Below, one piece after another: positions 33,774-43,367 of a DNA stretch of 64,000 nucleotides. Position numbers and translations under genes: made by a program. The DNA comes from an uncultured Bacteroidota bacterium (GTDB taxonomy: Bacteria; Bacteroidota; Bacteroidia; Flavobacteriales; Flavobacteriaceae). The stretch lies in the NCBI GenBank assembly GCA_902598525.1, contig CACKBZ010000002.1, positions 62,001 through 126,000 on the forward strand, written 5' to 3'. How positions within the stretch are numbered: the stretch's first letter is position 1; each line of letters opens with the position of its first letter. Below the pieces are notes generated by a model, which was not told the origin of the DNA, made no database searches, and was given only the letters and a program-made list of their open reading frames with translations.

Positions 33774-34337
33774 TTACAACTTTTTAATAACCTTACATGG
33801 ATTTCCGTAAGCTAAGACTCCAGCAGGTATATCACTCAAAACAAGACTATTTGCACCAATTGTAGTATTACTACCAATTTTTACTCCTTGGCAGATTGAG
33901 GAGTTGCCACCTATCCAAACGTTATTTCCAACTTTTATAGGTAGTGCATTAGTTATGTACTTACCATCAGATTTAACTCTCTCTTTAGATTTAACCGGAT
34001 GTGAAGGAGTGTAAAAATGTACCCCTGGACCTATTAGAACATTTGAGCCAATTTCTATTTTATTATTGTCAATAAAAACACAATTAAAATTAATAAATGT
34101 GTTTTTTCCAATTGAAATATTAATACCATAGTCACAATAAAAAGGAGACTCAATCCAAACTCCATCTTCAACTTTTTCAAAAAGATTATTTAAAAGGCTA
34201 ATTCTACTTTCAACATTATCTGATGTAATTGAGTTAAATTCAGAAAGAATTTTTCTGCAATTTTTATGTAGAAGAATAAGTTCCGGATCTCTAGCTAAAT
34301 AGTTTTGGCCTGAAAGCATTTTTTCTTTCTCAGTCAT
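33774..34337 (-). CDS. Sugar O-acetyltransferase, Maa/NodL type
   Basis: 187 aa. The N-terminal Maa domain ([20 protein letters not shown]) is followed by left-handed beta-helix hexapeptide repeats such as IGSNVLIGPGVHFYTPSHPV (His for catalysis) and VWIGGNSSICQGVKIGSNTTIG. Uses acetyl-CoA to acetylate maltose-like sugars or glycans. Overlaps the M24 peptidase gene upstream by 8 nt. The acceptor is unknown. Confidence 0.92.
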   Translation of the reverse strand: MTEKEKMLSGQNYLARDPELILLHKNCRKILSEFNSITSDNVESRISLLNNLFEKVEDGVWIESPFYCDYGINISIGKNTFINFNCVFIDNNKIEIGSNVLIGPGVHFYTPSHPVKSKERVKSDGKYITNALPIKVGNNVWIGGNSSICQGVKIGSNTTIGANSLVLSDIPAGVLAYGNPCKVIKKL

Positions 34338-35661
34338 CTAACGCATCCTGATTAGATCCAATAAGCAACAATTCTGTTTGCCTACCCTTTATATACCTAA
34401 ATCCGTCTTCACCAAAAAAACCAGGAACTTCTAGCATTATCCTGATATCTTTTTTCCATTCTGGTATATATACTGTTGTGTTTAGCTCAATTGCGTAAGC
34501 AGTATTATATTGAAGGGGATAGTCCCCAGTAAAAGGAACACCACCTTGAGAGTCCCACATACCAACTGTTGTTCCAGCAGAGTGTCCATATGTTCCAAGA
34601 GGGTGAGTGTATATTGAAGGTCTTAATCCTTCAGCTTTTCCCTGTTCCAAGGATTTTTTTAAAATTTCATTTCCAGTAGCTCCATACCGAAAATTATTTG
34701 TAAGAATATCCTGGACTCTATTTCCTTGACTCATTGCATCAATAAGAAAATCTGGTGCATTTTTCTCACCTGGTTTAAGAATATATCCCAATTCCTGAGT
34801 GTCTGTATTTAATGTTAGATAAGATATTCCAAAATCACAATGGATAAGATCTCCTGGCTGAATTATATCCAATTTTGATTTATTATCAAATGCGTATAAG
34901 TCACTATCATCTTTTCTTTGTACATCTACGGTTGGATGAAACCATGTTTGTAATCCTAATTCTAAAACCTTTTCTCTCATCCACCAAACTACATCATCAG
35001 TTGATGTTATACCTGGTGTTATAACTTTAGTTGAAAATGCTTCCCTAATAATTGAACTGCTTATCTCTACAAGTTGGGAGTATACAGTCATCTCAAGTTC
35101 CGTTCTTGTCTCTATCCACGAAATTGCAAGATCCTCTGCCGATACAATTCTTTTCTTAAACTTTTGAGGTAGTATCTTATGGAGTTGATCAAAATGATAT
35201 TTGCTTAATCCATCTGCAAGTGGTTCAAAACTTGATATATTAATTCCCAGTTTTTTTGGATTTTTATTAACTATGTAATCCTTTAGAGCCTCCCATTGAT
35301 TTGGCTGCTGCTCTTTATTCCATATTGAAGGAATATTTTCTCCAAATGCATATCTAGCTATAGCAACGGATTCAAATTCTTTAGTTTGTGAGTCCAAAGA
35401 AAAAACAAGAATTGTCGTCCTCCTTGCATTAAGCCATGTTGGCGGTAACATTGTTTTAATTATTGGATCCTCATTGTACTCTCTTGCAATTAAAACCCAC
35501 ATATCGATTCCAGTTTTTTCCATAAGCTCTGGAAGAAGATTATTTAATCTATCTTTTTGAAGCTTATTTATAAAAGTTGCTCTTTCTTTTAGAGGAAGAA
35601 TATCTTGAGAGTGTGAATTTATTATAAAAAGGGTCGATATGATTATTAATATTTTTCTCAT
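34330..35661 (-). CDS. Secreted M24-family metallopeptidase (Xaa-Pro aminopeptidase-like)
   Basis: 443 aa with a signal peptide ([19 protein letters not shown]). An N-terminal creatinase-like domain is followed by the pita-bread catalytic domain. Metal ligands appear as IHCDFGISY and NTDTQ (Asp pair), [11 protein letters not shown] (His), [10 protein letters not shown] and [13 protein letters not shown] (Glu). Probably cleaves X-Pro peptides outside the cytoplasm. It overlaps the acetyltransferase gene by 8 nt, and is divergent from recA with a 54-nt gap. Confidence 0.85.
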   Translation of the reverse strand: MRKILIIISTLFIINSHSQDILPLKERATFINKLQKDRLNNLLPELMEKTGIDMWVLIAREYNEDPIIKTMLPPTWLNARRTTILVFSLDSQTKEFESVAIARYAFGENIPSIWNKEQQPNQWEALKDYIVNKNPKKLGINISSFEPLADGLSKYHFDQLHKILPQKFKKRIVSAEDLAISWIETRTELEMTVYSQLVEISSSIIREAFSTKVITPGITSTDDVVWWMREKVLELGLQTWFHPTVDVQRKDDSDLYAFDNKSKLDIIQPGDLIHCDFGISYLTLNTDTQELGYILKPGEKNAPDFLIDAMSQGNRVQDILTNNFRYGATGNEILKKSLEQGKAEGLRPSIYTHPLGTYGHSAGTTVGMWDSQGGVPFTGDYPLQYNTAYAIELNTTVYIPEWKKDIRIMLEVPGFFGEDGFRYIKGRQTELLLIGSNQDALDD

Positions 35662-35715
35662 GGTTTGGTAAAATATAAATATAAAAAATATTACTTTAGT
35701 GATAAATGTCTCAAT

Positions 35716-36717
35716 ATGTCAGATCAAAAAGATTCCAAACTAAAAGCGCTTAAATTAACATTAGATAAACTTGACAAAACATACGGAAAAGGTTCTGTAA
35801 TGAGATTAGGAGATCAAACTGTTGAGAAAATAGAATCTGTTTCTTCTGGATCAATTGGTTTAGATATTGCACTTGGAATTGGAGGCTATCCCAAAGGTAG
35901 GGTTATTGAAATATACGGACCTGAATCATCAGGAAAGACGACTCTTACTCTACATGCAATTGCTGAATGTCAAAAAGCAGGAGGTATTGCTGCTTTTATT
36001 GATGCTGAACATGCATTTGATAGATTTTATGCTGAAAAGCTAGGGGTTGATTTAGGAGAGCTAGTTATATCTCAACCAGATAATGGAGAGCAGGCACTTG
36101 AAATAGCTGATAATTTAATTAGATCTGGAGCTGTTGATGCCTTAGTTATTGACTCTGTTGCAGCATTAACTCCAAAAAGTGAAATTGAAGGTGAAATGGG
36201 AGACTCTAAGATGGGTTTACATGCTAGATTGATGTCACAAGCATTAAGAAAACTTACATCCTCTATTAGCAAAACTAATTGCACTGTTTTCTTTATTAAT
36301 CAGTTAAGAGAGAAGATTGGAGTAATGTTTGGTAACCCTGAAACAACTACTGGGGGAAATGCTTTAAAATTTTACGCGTCTGTAAGAATTGACATTAGAA
36401 AATCTACTCAATTAAAAGATACTGAAGGTGGGGTCCTAGGTAATAAAACTAGAGTAAAAATCGTAAAGAATAAAGTTGCTCCACCATTTAAGACTGCAGA
36501 ATTCGATATAATGTATGGTGAGGGAATTTCTAAAACCGGTGAAATATTAGATTTAGGTGTAGACTTGGATATTATAGAAAAAAGTGGTTCATGGTTCAGT
36601 TACGGTGGTAGCAAGCTCGGACAGGGAAGAGACTCAGTTAAATCTATACTCAAGGATAATCCTGAACTATCTGAAGAATTAGAACAAAAGATTTTTGAGC
36701 TAATAAATGCTGACTAA
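35716..36717 (+). CDS. recA: Recombinase RecA
   Basis: The track starts at a TTG (35665), but the ATG at 35716 gives [19 protein letters not shown], the normal RecA N-terminus; 333 aa. Walker A GPESSGKT lies at residues 68-75, Walker B near [10 protein letters not shown], loop L2 in [22 protein letters not shown]. It pairs homologous DNA and promotes LexA-type autocleavage. The 54-nt leader has TACTTTAG, one mismatch from the -7 consensus, with TTTG 24 nt upstream. No SOS-box-like palindrome was seen. The stop interlocks with plsC. Confidence 0.98.
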   Translation: MSDQKDSKLKALKLTLDKLDKTYGKGSVMRLGDQTVEKIESVSSGSIGLDIALGIGGYPKGRVIEIYGPESSGKTTLTLHAIAECQKAGGIAAFIDAEHAFDRFYAEKLGVDLGELVISQPDNGEQALEIADNLIRSGAVDALVIDSVAALTPKSEIEGEMGDSKMGLHARLMSQALRKLTSSISKTNCTVFFINQLREKIGVMFGNPETTTGGNALKFYASVRIDIRKSTQLKDTEGGVLGNKTRVKIVKNKVAPPFKTAEFDIMYGEGISKTGEILDLGVDLDIIEKSGSWFSYGGSKLGQGRDSVKSILKDNPELSEELEQKIFELINAD

Positions 36718-37493
36718 TATAATATTTCTTTCCACTTGTTGATCGCTTCAAGAGCTGAACCCTCGGGATCATTTTCAATTTCCTGCCTAATTATCGAATA
36801 CGCTTTTTCAGTTAGCATGGGTATATCATCTTGTGTAAGATTATTTACCTGAATTTTATCTAACACTTTTGCTCTAAGTTTTCCCGTTTTTCCAAATCTT
36901 GGATACCAAGGATGTTTTAGTTTACAATCATAGAAAACTATTGGAATTATTGGCAGATTGTTTTCTATTGCAATTTTAAAAGCGCCCCTTTTAAAATCAC
37001 CTAAAAGGATAGTGTCGTCCAAATAATGAGTTTCAGGAAAAATACAAACATTGTAGCCGTTTTTTAAAACTTCATTAGCTTCTTTGTAAACGTTATACCT
37101 ACTTTTAGAGTCAGATCGGTCTACTAAAATTGCAGCCCTTCTGTAAATATATCCAAATATTGGTATCTCTGAAAGCTCTTTCTTTCCAACAAACACAAAA
37201 GGTTTCTTTGATAATATAAGCATCAAAAAAATATCCATATAACTTGCATGATTAGCAATTATCATTGAGCTTTCCTCTGAATTTAACTTATCTATATTTT
37301 TAACTTTGACATAATACCCACATCCATGAAGAATAATTCTAGCCCATAGATTTCTTGCAATCCAAAATAAAATTGTATAACCCTTTGGAAGAAGTAATAT
37401 AACAACAAGAAAAGGAAAATAAACAACAACTTGTATACCGGCTAAAAAATAGAACCAAACCCTTCCAAGCTTAAGCAAGATATTATTTAACAT
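36714..37493 (-). CDS. 1-acyl-sn-glycerol-3-phosphate acyltransferase (PlsC family)
   Basis: 259 aa with an N-terminal membrane segment. The catalytic HxxxxD is NHASYMDIF; the second motif is [11 protein letters not shown], where most PlsC have FPEGTRS, so the acyl-acceptor loop is divergent. [11 protein letters not shown] is a third block. It makes phosphatidic acid at the inner membrane. Convergent with recA (4-nt overlap). Another lysophospholipid acyltransferase role is possible because of the altered motif. Confidence 0.87.
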   Translation of the reverse strand: MLNNILLKLGRVWFYFLAGIQVVVYFPFLVVILLLPKGYTILFWIARNLWARIILHGCGYYVKVKNIDKLNSEESSMIIANHASYMDIFLMLILSKKPFVFVGKKELSEIPIFGYIYRRAAILVDRSDSKSRYNVYKEANEVLKNGYNVCIFPETHYLDDTILLGDFKRGAFKIAIENNLPIIPIVFYDCKLKHPWYPRFGKTGKLRAKVLDKIQVNNLTQDDIPMLTEKAYSIIRQEIENDPEGSALEAINKWKEILY

Positions 37494-37531
37494 AAGTTGA
37501 GCATATTGTTATTTCTCAAAGTTAATAGTAT

Positions 37532-37562
37532 TTTGTTTCAACATAGAAAAAAAATATCTTTG
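37532..37562 (+). promoter_or_regulatory. Promoter of trpS (TTTG-N19-TATCTTTG)
   Basis: TTTG at 37532-37535 and TATCTTTG at 37555-37562 match the Bacteroidota -33/-7 consensus with 19 nt between them, and the ATG follows 17 nt later. It is one of two exact matches in the window, both just before a plus-strand gene. Confidence 0.7.
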
Positions 37563-37579
37563 TTTAGAAAAATTAATTC

Positions 37580-38548
37580 ATGGCCAAAATTTTAACTGGC
37601 ATTCAATCAACTGGAACTCCTCACTTAGGAAATATTCTTGGAGCTATTATCCCAGCTATAAAAATGGCAAATCAATCACATGAAGAGTCTTATCTGTTTA
37701 TTGCAAATATGCACTCACTAACTCAAATTAAAAATAAAGAGATTCTAAAGAATAATACATTTACAACTGCGGCTGCCTGGCTAGCATTTGACTTAGATCC
37801 AAATAAAAGTTGTTTTTACAGACAAAGTGATATTCCAGAAGTTACAGAATTAGCATGGTATTTAAGTTGTTTTTTTCCATACCAAAGATTAAAGCTGGCG
37901 CATTCATTTAAAGACAAATCAGAAAACTTAAAAGATGTAAATTCTGGACTATTCTCATATCCAATGCTTATGTCTGCTGACATATTAATTTATGATGCAA
38001 ATATAGTCCCTGTTGGTAAGGATCAACTTCAACATCTTGAAATGACAAGAGATGTTGCAGCAAGATTCAATAACCTTATGGGAGATACATTTATAATACC
38101 GGAAGCAAAAATCCAAGGTAATAGTAATTATGTTACGGGGACAGATGGTCAAAAAATGAGTAAATCCAAGAATAATATAATTGACATTTTTTTAGATGAC
38201 AAATCTCTAAAAAAACAGATAATGAAAATTCAGACCAAATCATTATCAGTTGATGAAGAAAAAGATCCAGATGACTGTAATGTTTTCAAATTATATAAAT
38301 TAATTGGAGAAGAAGAAAATATTAAAAATCTGGCCTCAAGATATAGGAAAGGTGGAATTGGATATGGGGAATCAAAAGAAATATTATATAATGAGATCCT
38401 AAATAAGTTTGCTAAGAATAGGGAGAAGTTTTTTAAACTTATGGATGATAAAGAGATAGTAGAAAGGTTGCTAACAGATGGTGCGACAAAAGCTAGAGTT
38501 CAAGCTCAAAAAGTTCTTAAAAGAGTTAGGGCTAGTATTGGTTATTAA
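37580..38548 (+). CDS. trpS: Tryptophanyl-tRNA synthetase
   Basis: 322 aa class I aminoacyl-tRNA synthetase. The HIGH-type motif is TGTPHLGNILGAI and the KMSKS motif is DGQKMSKSKNNII. YPMLMSADILIYDA and VPVGKDQLQHLEMTRD are TrpRS-specific. It charges tRNA-Trp in the cytoplasm. The length is normal for bacterial TrpRS. The HU-SPOR gene begins 23 nt downstream and may share its transcript. Confidence 0.97.
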   Translation: MAKILTGIQSTGTPHLGNILGAIIPAIKMANQSHEESYLFIANMHSLTQIKNKEILKNNTFTTAAAWLAFDLDPNKSCFYRQSDIPEVTELAWYLSCFFPYQRLKLAHSFKDKSENLKDVNSGLFSYPMLMSADILIYDANIVPVGKDQLQHLEMTRDVAARFNNLMGDTFIIPEAKIQGNSNYVTGTDGQKMSKSKNNIIDIFLDDKSLKKQIMKIQTKSLSVDEEKDPDDCNVFKLYKLIGEEENIKNLASRYRKGGIGYGESKEILYNEILNKFAKNREKFFKLMDDKEIVERLLTDGATKARVQAQKVLKRVRASIGY

Positions 38549-38571
38549 GTGTTTTTTTTTAAATTTACTTA

Positions 38572-39468
38572 ATGACTATTTTCAAAGAAATTCAAGACTT
38601 ACTTTTTAATAATGATTGTGTTATTATACCTGAGTTTGGTGCATTCATCCTTAAAAGTCATTCTGCATATATTCAAAACAATAACTTTTATCCACCTAAA
38701 AAAAGTATTTCATTTAATTCAATGCTAAATGAAAATGATGGTCTATTAGTGAAATATATAAGTACTAATAGAAATATCTCTTACAAGAAGGCTTTAAAGA
38801 TTATAACTGATGAAGCACAGTCTTTAAATAAAAATTTGTCTAGATTCAGAAAAATTGATATTGAACTTTTAGGTAGTTTAGAATTAAATGAAGAAAATAA
38901 TTTAGTTTTTTACCCAAATGAATCTATAAATTTTGACTCTAATTCATTTGGACTTGAGTCATTTTCAAGAGAACCAATTCGAAAATCTATAAATATTGTT
39001 ACACCAGAACCTAAAATAAATACTATTCCTGTTTTTAGATATGCTGCTGTTCTTGTTGCTCTAATTGGATTGAGCTATTTTGGATATCTAAACTACACAA
39101 ACTATATAGATAATGAAAAGCTCAGAAATATTGCAGTTGCTCAGGATCAAGTTCTTAAAAATATACAATCTGCAACTTTTAATTTAGGAGATCTCCCTTC
39201 AATAAATCTTAGAGTTACCAGTCCAGTTAAAAATTCAAATAAGATATATTACAGTGTTATTGCTGGTTCATTTAGATCAAAAATTAATGCAGAAAAACAT
39301 TTAAATTACTTGATAAGTAGGGGATTCAGTGCATCTTATACTTCGATAAACCCTAAAGGATTATATAGAGTTGCTTATGCTAGACTCGACTCAAGAAACA
39401 AAGCTGCAAGACTAATTTCTGAAATAAGAAGTACTGGGGTTGATACATGGTTGTTAATAGAAAAATAG
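38572..39468 (+). CDS. HU-CCDC81 and SPOR-domain membrane protein
   Basis: 298 aa. The N-terminal ~120 residues (NNDCVIIPEFGAFILKSHSA, then a second HU-like unit with KKALKIITDEAQSLN) are the tandem HU-CCDC81 bacterial domains typical of Bacteroidota. A transmembrane helix spans residues about 155-175 and a SPOR domain follows at 225-297 (YYSVIAGSFRSKINAEKHL). SPOR binds denuded glycan at the septum, so it may link the cytoplasmic side to division-site peptidoglycan. Convergent with the EnvC-like gene, 2 nt apart. Confidence 0.88.
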   Translation: MTIFKEIQDLLFNNDCVIIPEFGAFILKSHSAYIQNNNFYPPKKSISFNSMLNENDGLLVKYISTNRNISYKKALKIITDEAQSLNKNLSRFRKIDIELLGSLELNEENNLVFYPNESINFDSNSFGLESFSREPIRKSINIVTPEPKINTIPVFRYAAVLVALIGLSYFGYLNYTNYIDNEKLRNIAVAQDQVLKNIQSATFNLGDLPSINLRVTSPVKNSNKIYYSVIAGSFRSKINAEKHLNYLISRGFSASYTSINPKGLYRVAYARLDSRNKAARLISEIRSTGVDTWLLIEK

Positions 39469-39470
39469 TA

Positions 39471-40682
39471 TTAACGGGCTAGCCAAGTTGCTGGATTTTC
39501 TGGTTTTAATTCATTAAAAATATTAAATTTCAGTATTGTCTTACCTGTAGATTCATTTGTGAATACAATTCCAATTTCATCATTAGCTTCAACTTTATCT
39601 CCTTTTTTAACAAAAATACTAGATAGATTTTGATAGTTTGATATATATTTTCCATGTCGTATTAATACTCCTGGGTTACCCCCAGAAAATCCGTAAACAG
39701 ATAAAACCTCTCCTTCAAAAACTGAATAGGCAACTGAATTAGCTGATGTAGCAATTGTAATACCATTACTATTTATAGTAGTAGTTCTAACAACTGGGTG
39801 TGGTTGTGTACCAAATCTTCTTATTATTACACCCTCTCTAACAGGCCAGGGAAGCCTACCTTTATTTGACTGAAAATTATTTGAAATTATTCTGCCCTCC
39901 GGCGTAAGTGAAAATGTTGAAGAGTTATTATCATTATTAGACTCTGAAATAGCAAGTCTAATTAATTTTTCAATTTCATTATCAATAAGCCTAGCTTGTT
40001 TTTCTTTTTCTTGAATCTCAGCAGAGTAATTTTTTTGAACCTTAAGTAAATTATCAAATAATCTGTCTTGTTGATCTTTCTCTTCATTAAGAGCTTCACG
40101 CTCTAATAGATTCTCTTTAACAATATTTTGTTTTTCAATTTTTCTTTTATCAAGGCTATCAATATTTTTAGATATCTCTTTTTGAATTAACACAATTTTA
40201 TTTGCCTGCTCTTTTCTATATTTTGAGTATTGTTTAAAATATTGAAATCTTTTAAATGCTTGGTTAATATTATCAGAGGCAAATAAAAACATCATTTTCA
40301 TTTCTGAGGACCTTTTCTTATATGAGGTATAAACAATTTTGGAATATTCGTCCTTAAGCTTTTTTAAATCAACCTCAAGATCAGCAATTCTCTCATTTTG
40401 ATTAAAAATTATATTATTTAGATTATTAACCTGGGAGTTATTTATCTTAATAAGCCTATCTCTAACTGATATTTTAAGGTGAATATCTTCTAATTCATCA
40501 GCAATATTTTTAGATTTATTTCTTGAGTCATTAATTAAGGCGTTTATCTGCTGAATTTCTTTTTTAATAGATAATTTTTGTGCTTCGAGTTTTTTTTGTC
40601 TTTCCTTATAGTTTTGAGCATTTAGTCCAAAGGATAATAATAGAAATAATAAGAGATATATTTTAATTAAAAATCTCATCAA
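39471..40682 (-). CDS. EnvC-like murein hydrolase activator with degenerate LytM domain
   Basis: 403 aa. Signal peptide (YLLLFLLLSFGLNAQ), then long coiled coil (residues about 25-250) and a C-terminal M23/LytM domain. The usual HxxxD and HxH zinc motifs are missing: where active enzymes read G-V-D, this one has NSNGITIAT, and the final HxH is replaced by ILKFNIFNEL. As in E. coli EnvC it should activate amidases rather than cut by itself. It overlaps the DUF4292 gene upstream by 20 nt. Confidence 0.87.
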   Translation of the reverse strand: MMRFLIKIYLLLFLLLSFGLNAQNYKERQKKLEAQKLSIKKEIQQINALINDSRNKSKNIADELEDIHLKISVRDRLIKINNSQVNNLNNIIFNQNERIADLEVDLKKLKDEYSKIVYTSYKKRSSEMKMMFLFASDNINQAFKRFQYFKQYSKYRKEQANKIVLIQKEISKNIDSLDKRKIEKQNIVKENLLEREALNEEKDQQDRLFDNLLKVQKNYSAEIQEKEKQARLIDNEIEKLIRLAISESNNDNNSSTFSLTPEGRIISNNFQSNKGRLPWPVREGVIIRRFGTQPHPVVRTTTINSNGITIATSANSVAYSVFEGEVLSVYGFSGGNPGVLIRHGKYISNYQNLSSIFVKKGDKVEANDEIGIVFTNESTGKTILKFNIFNELKPENPATWLAR

Positions 40683-41445
40683 GAGTTTTGAGTTTATATC
40701 CCTCTGGAATATCCATTGGGAAAGTTAGGGCATCTGGAAAGTCGTATTGAGAATACTCAAGATTAATTGAAATAATACTGCTTCCCTGCATAGAAGAAAT
40801 TCTTACAGATGTAGGGAGAAGGTTATCATTAATACGCTTGAAGTTTCCATAGTCAATTGTTAATAAAGATGATATAAAAGGTAGGTATAACCTTTGTTGT
40901 TCTAGTTGAAAGGTTTCTGGATTAATAAAAACTGTATTTTGAAGTCCTGCTGATGACTGCAACACATAAAAATTAGAATTTTTTATTCTCTCCCATCCCG
41001 CCTTGTTGATTTCAATCAATGGTTTACCAAAAAGTAAATTTTGTATTAATTTAACTGGCTTTTTTATACCTGCTAATCTCATTAATTGAGTAATATCTTG
41101 GTCTACATAAGTTTTTTGAAATTTTTCATAAAAGATTATTCTTTCATTATCTAAAAAGATTTTTGCAATAGGAACGATCATTGATGCGCTAATCCAAAGA
41201 CTCTCATCTTCTGTCGCCCTTAAACTTAGAATTATTGACTGAATAGATTTCCCATCATTAAATTCAACCTTTGCTCTATTTCGCAAATTTTTAAAATTAA
41301 CTTCTGCCCTTTTTGCATTTTTAATTATTTCACTGGTGTCAACGATATCTAGGGGAACGCTACTTACAATTTGTTTATTAGTTGAACAGGATTGGACTAT
41401 AAACAAAATGACTATTATAAATAACTTTATTTTTTTAAACTTCAT
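40663..41445 (-). CDS. DUF4292 lipoprotein
   Basis: 260 aa. Signal MKFKKIKLFIIVILFIVQSC with Cys20. The body (SLRATEDESLWISASMIVPIAKIFLDNERIIFYEK) has the LolA/LolB-like antiparallel strands typical of DUF4292. It may have a lipid- or lipoprotein-binding role at the outer membrane, but this is not proven. It is between the nucleotidyltransferase gene (11-nt overlap) and the EnvC-like gene (20-nt overlap). Confidence 0.83.
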   Translation of the reverse strand: MKFKKIKLFIIVILFIVQSCSTNKQIVSSVPLDIVDTSEIIKNAKRAEVNFKNLRNRAKVEFNDGKSIQSIILSLRATEDESLWISASMIVPIAKIFLDNERIIFYEKFQKTYVDQDITQLMRLAGIKKPVKLIQNLLFGKPLIEINKAGWERIKNSNFYVLQSSAGLQNTVFINPETFQLEQQRLYLPFISSLLTIDYGNFKRINDNLLPTSVRISSMQGSSIISINLEYSQYDFPDALTFPMDIPEGYKLKTLDEIFN

Positions 41446-42454
41446 TATTTATTGATTTTGAATTGTCACCCAAAAAAATTTCTGAACTAGATCCTTCGAA
41501 TATACAGTTAGATCCTATGATAGAATTAACTAGGTTAGAATTACTAATTTCCACACTGTTAAAAATAATAGAATTATTGATTCTAGTATTTTTAATTTTA
41601 CTATTATCCCCAATACTTACATAAGGTCCAATAGTTGAATTTTTAATTTTCACATTTTTACCAATAAATGCAGGAGGCTTGATTATTACCTCTTTATCAA
41701 ATACTCTATTATGTCCAAAATTATTATGGTATGTATCCATGATTATCTTAGTTGAATTAAGCAATAGTTCAGGAGTTCCACAGTCCATCCAAATATCAAT
41801 CTCTTTAGGAACGAGACTATCCCCATTTTTTATCATTTTTTCAATTCCATAATTTAGGAGGTACTCTTCTCCTGGGCTTAACTTTTCTGATAAATGTTTT
41901 CTTAAATATCCCCTTAGATTTGCAGCTTCCTTAAAATAATAAATCCCTACTACTGCTAAATCTGAAATAAATTCAGCTGGTTTTTCAATCAGCTCTATAA
42001 TTTTATTTTCATTGTCAAGATTGACAACGCCATATGCTGAGGGATTATCAACTTTCTTCACCCATATTATTCCATCAACCTTGGTATCAATTTCTATATT
42101 ACCTTGAATCATAGTATCAGCATATGCAATTATTGATGGACCTGATAAAGATTCTTCTGCACACATTATTGCATGGCCGGTTCCTAGCTGTTCAAGTTGC
42201 CTATAAATTTTGGTTTTTGCTTTATATTTCTCTGAAATTATATTGAGGGAACTTACAACTTCATCATTGAAATATGATTCATCTCCGAGTATATATACTA
42301 TCTCGTCAATATTACTTTTAACCTTAGAAGTAATCTGATCAATTAAGTGTTCAACAATAGGTTTATCTAAAACATTTATAAGAGGTTTAGGACATGTTAG
42401 AGTAAAAGGTCTTAGCCTTGTCCCCTTACCAGCCATAGGAATAAATATTTTCAT
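41435..42454 (-). CDS. Sugar-phosphate nucleotidyltransferase with C-terminal hexapeptide helix
   Basis: 339 aa. The N-terminal NTP-transferase domain has MAGKGTRLRPFTLTCPKPLI (nucleotide loop). The C-terminal part is a left-handed beta-helix (AFIGKNVKIKNSTIGPYVSIGDNSKIKN). It activates a hexose-1-phosphate, as in glucose-1-P thymidylyltransferase or mannose-1-P guanylyltransferase. First gene of an overlapping trio with DUF4292 and EnvC-like protein, an order I recognise from other Flavobacteriia. The sugar is unknown. Confidence 0.87.
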   Translation of the reverse strand: MKIFIPMAGKGTRLRPFTLTCPKPLINVLDKPIVEHLIDQITSKVKSNIDEIVYILGDESYFNDEVVSSLNIISEKYKAKTKIYRQLEQLGTGHAIMCAEESLSGPSIIAYADTMIQGNIEIDTKVDGIIWVKKVDNPSAYGVVNLDNENKIIELIEKPAEFISDLAVVGIYYFKEAANLRGYLRKHLSEKLSPGEEYLLNYGIEKMIKNGDSLVPKEIDIWMDCGTPELLLNSTKIIMDTYHNNFGHNRVFDKEVIIKPPAFIGKNVKIKNSTIGPYVSIGDNSKIKNTRINNSIIFNSVEISNSNLVNSIIGSNCIFEGSSSEIFLGDNSKSINNEV

Positions 42455-42470
42455 TTACTTAATTTATTCT

Positions 42471-42478
42471 CAAAAATA
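42471..42478 (-). promoter_or_regulatory. Candidate -7 box (TATTTTTG) for the nucleotidyltransferase-DUF4292-envC operon
   Basis: Exact TAnnTTTG match on the minus strand 16 nt before the ATG, in the 49-nt gap behind atpG. No -33 TTG at the standard distance. A chance match in T-rich DNA is possible. Confidence 0.35.
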
Positions 42479-42503
42479 CAAAAGTTTATACTGTTGGATT
42501 AAC

Positions 42504-43364
42504 TTAAGAGTTTAGCGCTTCTGCACCTCCTACAATTTCTAGGATTTCGTTTGTAATTGCTGTCTGCCTTGCTTTATTATAAGTTAGCTTAAGCTGATCT
42601 CTTAACTCTGACGCATTATCAGTAGCTTTATGCATCGCTGTCATTCTTGCTCCATGTTCTCCTGCAATAGAATCTGAGATTGCCTTAAAGAGCTGTATAG
42701 ATAACGATTTTGGAATTAATTCATTTAAAATTTTAGGCCTATTTGGTTCAAATATATAATCTCCAGATACAGATTTATTTTCATCAACACTCTCTTCAAT
42801 TGGAAGATACTGTTCTTTAGTCACTATTTGAGTTGCTGCATTTTTAAAATGATTGTAAACAAGTGTAACTTCATCATATTCGTTATCAGAAAATTTCTGC
42901 ATTACTGTTTCAGCAATTTCCTTAATGTTATTATAATTAAAATTATCATAAACATCATTATGTGAGCTTATAACCTCAAACTTCTTAGAAAGAATGTCAT
43001 CGCCTTTTTTTCCAATAGTTAATAAATCGACTGTTTTGAATGCACTGGTTGTTTTAATATTATTTACTTCTTTTATAATATTAGAATTAAATCCACCGCA
43101 TAAACCTTTATTAGATGTTATGGCAATGATTAGTAAATTCTTTAACTCTCTTTTCTCAAATAAGGGATTTGTGTCATCGGAGTCTGTTGAGGCAGAGATA
43201 TTTTTTATAAGCTCAGAGAGCTTATTAGAATATGGTAGGGTAGCAGAAATTGAGTCTTGAGCCTTCTTCAATTTAGCTGCAGAAACCATTTTCATAGCGT
43301 TGGTAATCTGCATCGTTGAAGACACAGAGCTAATTCTATTTCTTATCTCTTTTAATCCAGACAT
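42504..43364 (-). CDS. atpG: ATP synthase F1 subunit gamma
   Basis: 286 aa. N-terminal LKEIRNRISSVSSTMQITNAMKMVSAAKLKKAQ and C-terminal ALRDQLKLTYNKARQTAITNEILEIVGGAEAL-type helices (here SELRDQL) are the two coiled-coil arms of the rotor. It couples c-ring rotation to ATP synthesis in the F1 head. Last gene of the ATP synthase cluster, 3 nt from atpA. The usual downstream atpD and atpC are absent here. Confidence 0.97.
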   Translation of the reverse strand: MSGLKEIRNRISSVSSTMQITNAMKMVSAAKLKKAQDSISATLPYSNKLSELIKNISASTDSDDTNPLFEKRELKNLLIIAITSNKGLCGGFNSNIIKEVNNIKTTSAFKTVDLLTIGKKGDDILSKKFEVISSHNDVYDNFNYNNIKEIAETVMQKFSDNEYDEVTLVYNHFKNAATQIVTKEQYLPIEESVDENKSVSGDYIFEPNRPKILNELIPKSLSIQLFKAISDSIAGEHGARMTAMHKATDNASELRDQLKLTYNKARQTAITNEILEIVGGAEALNS

Positions 43365-43367
43365 TAC

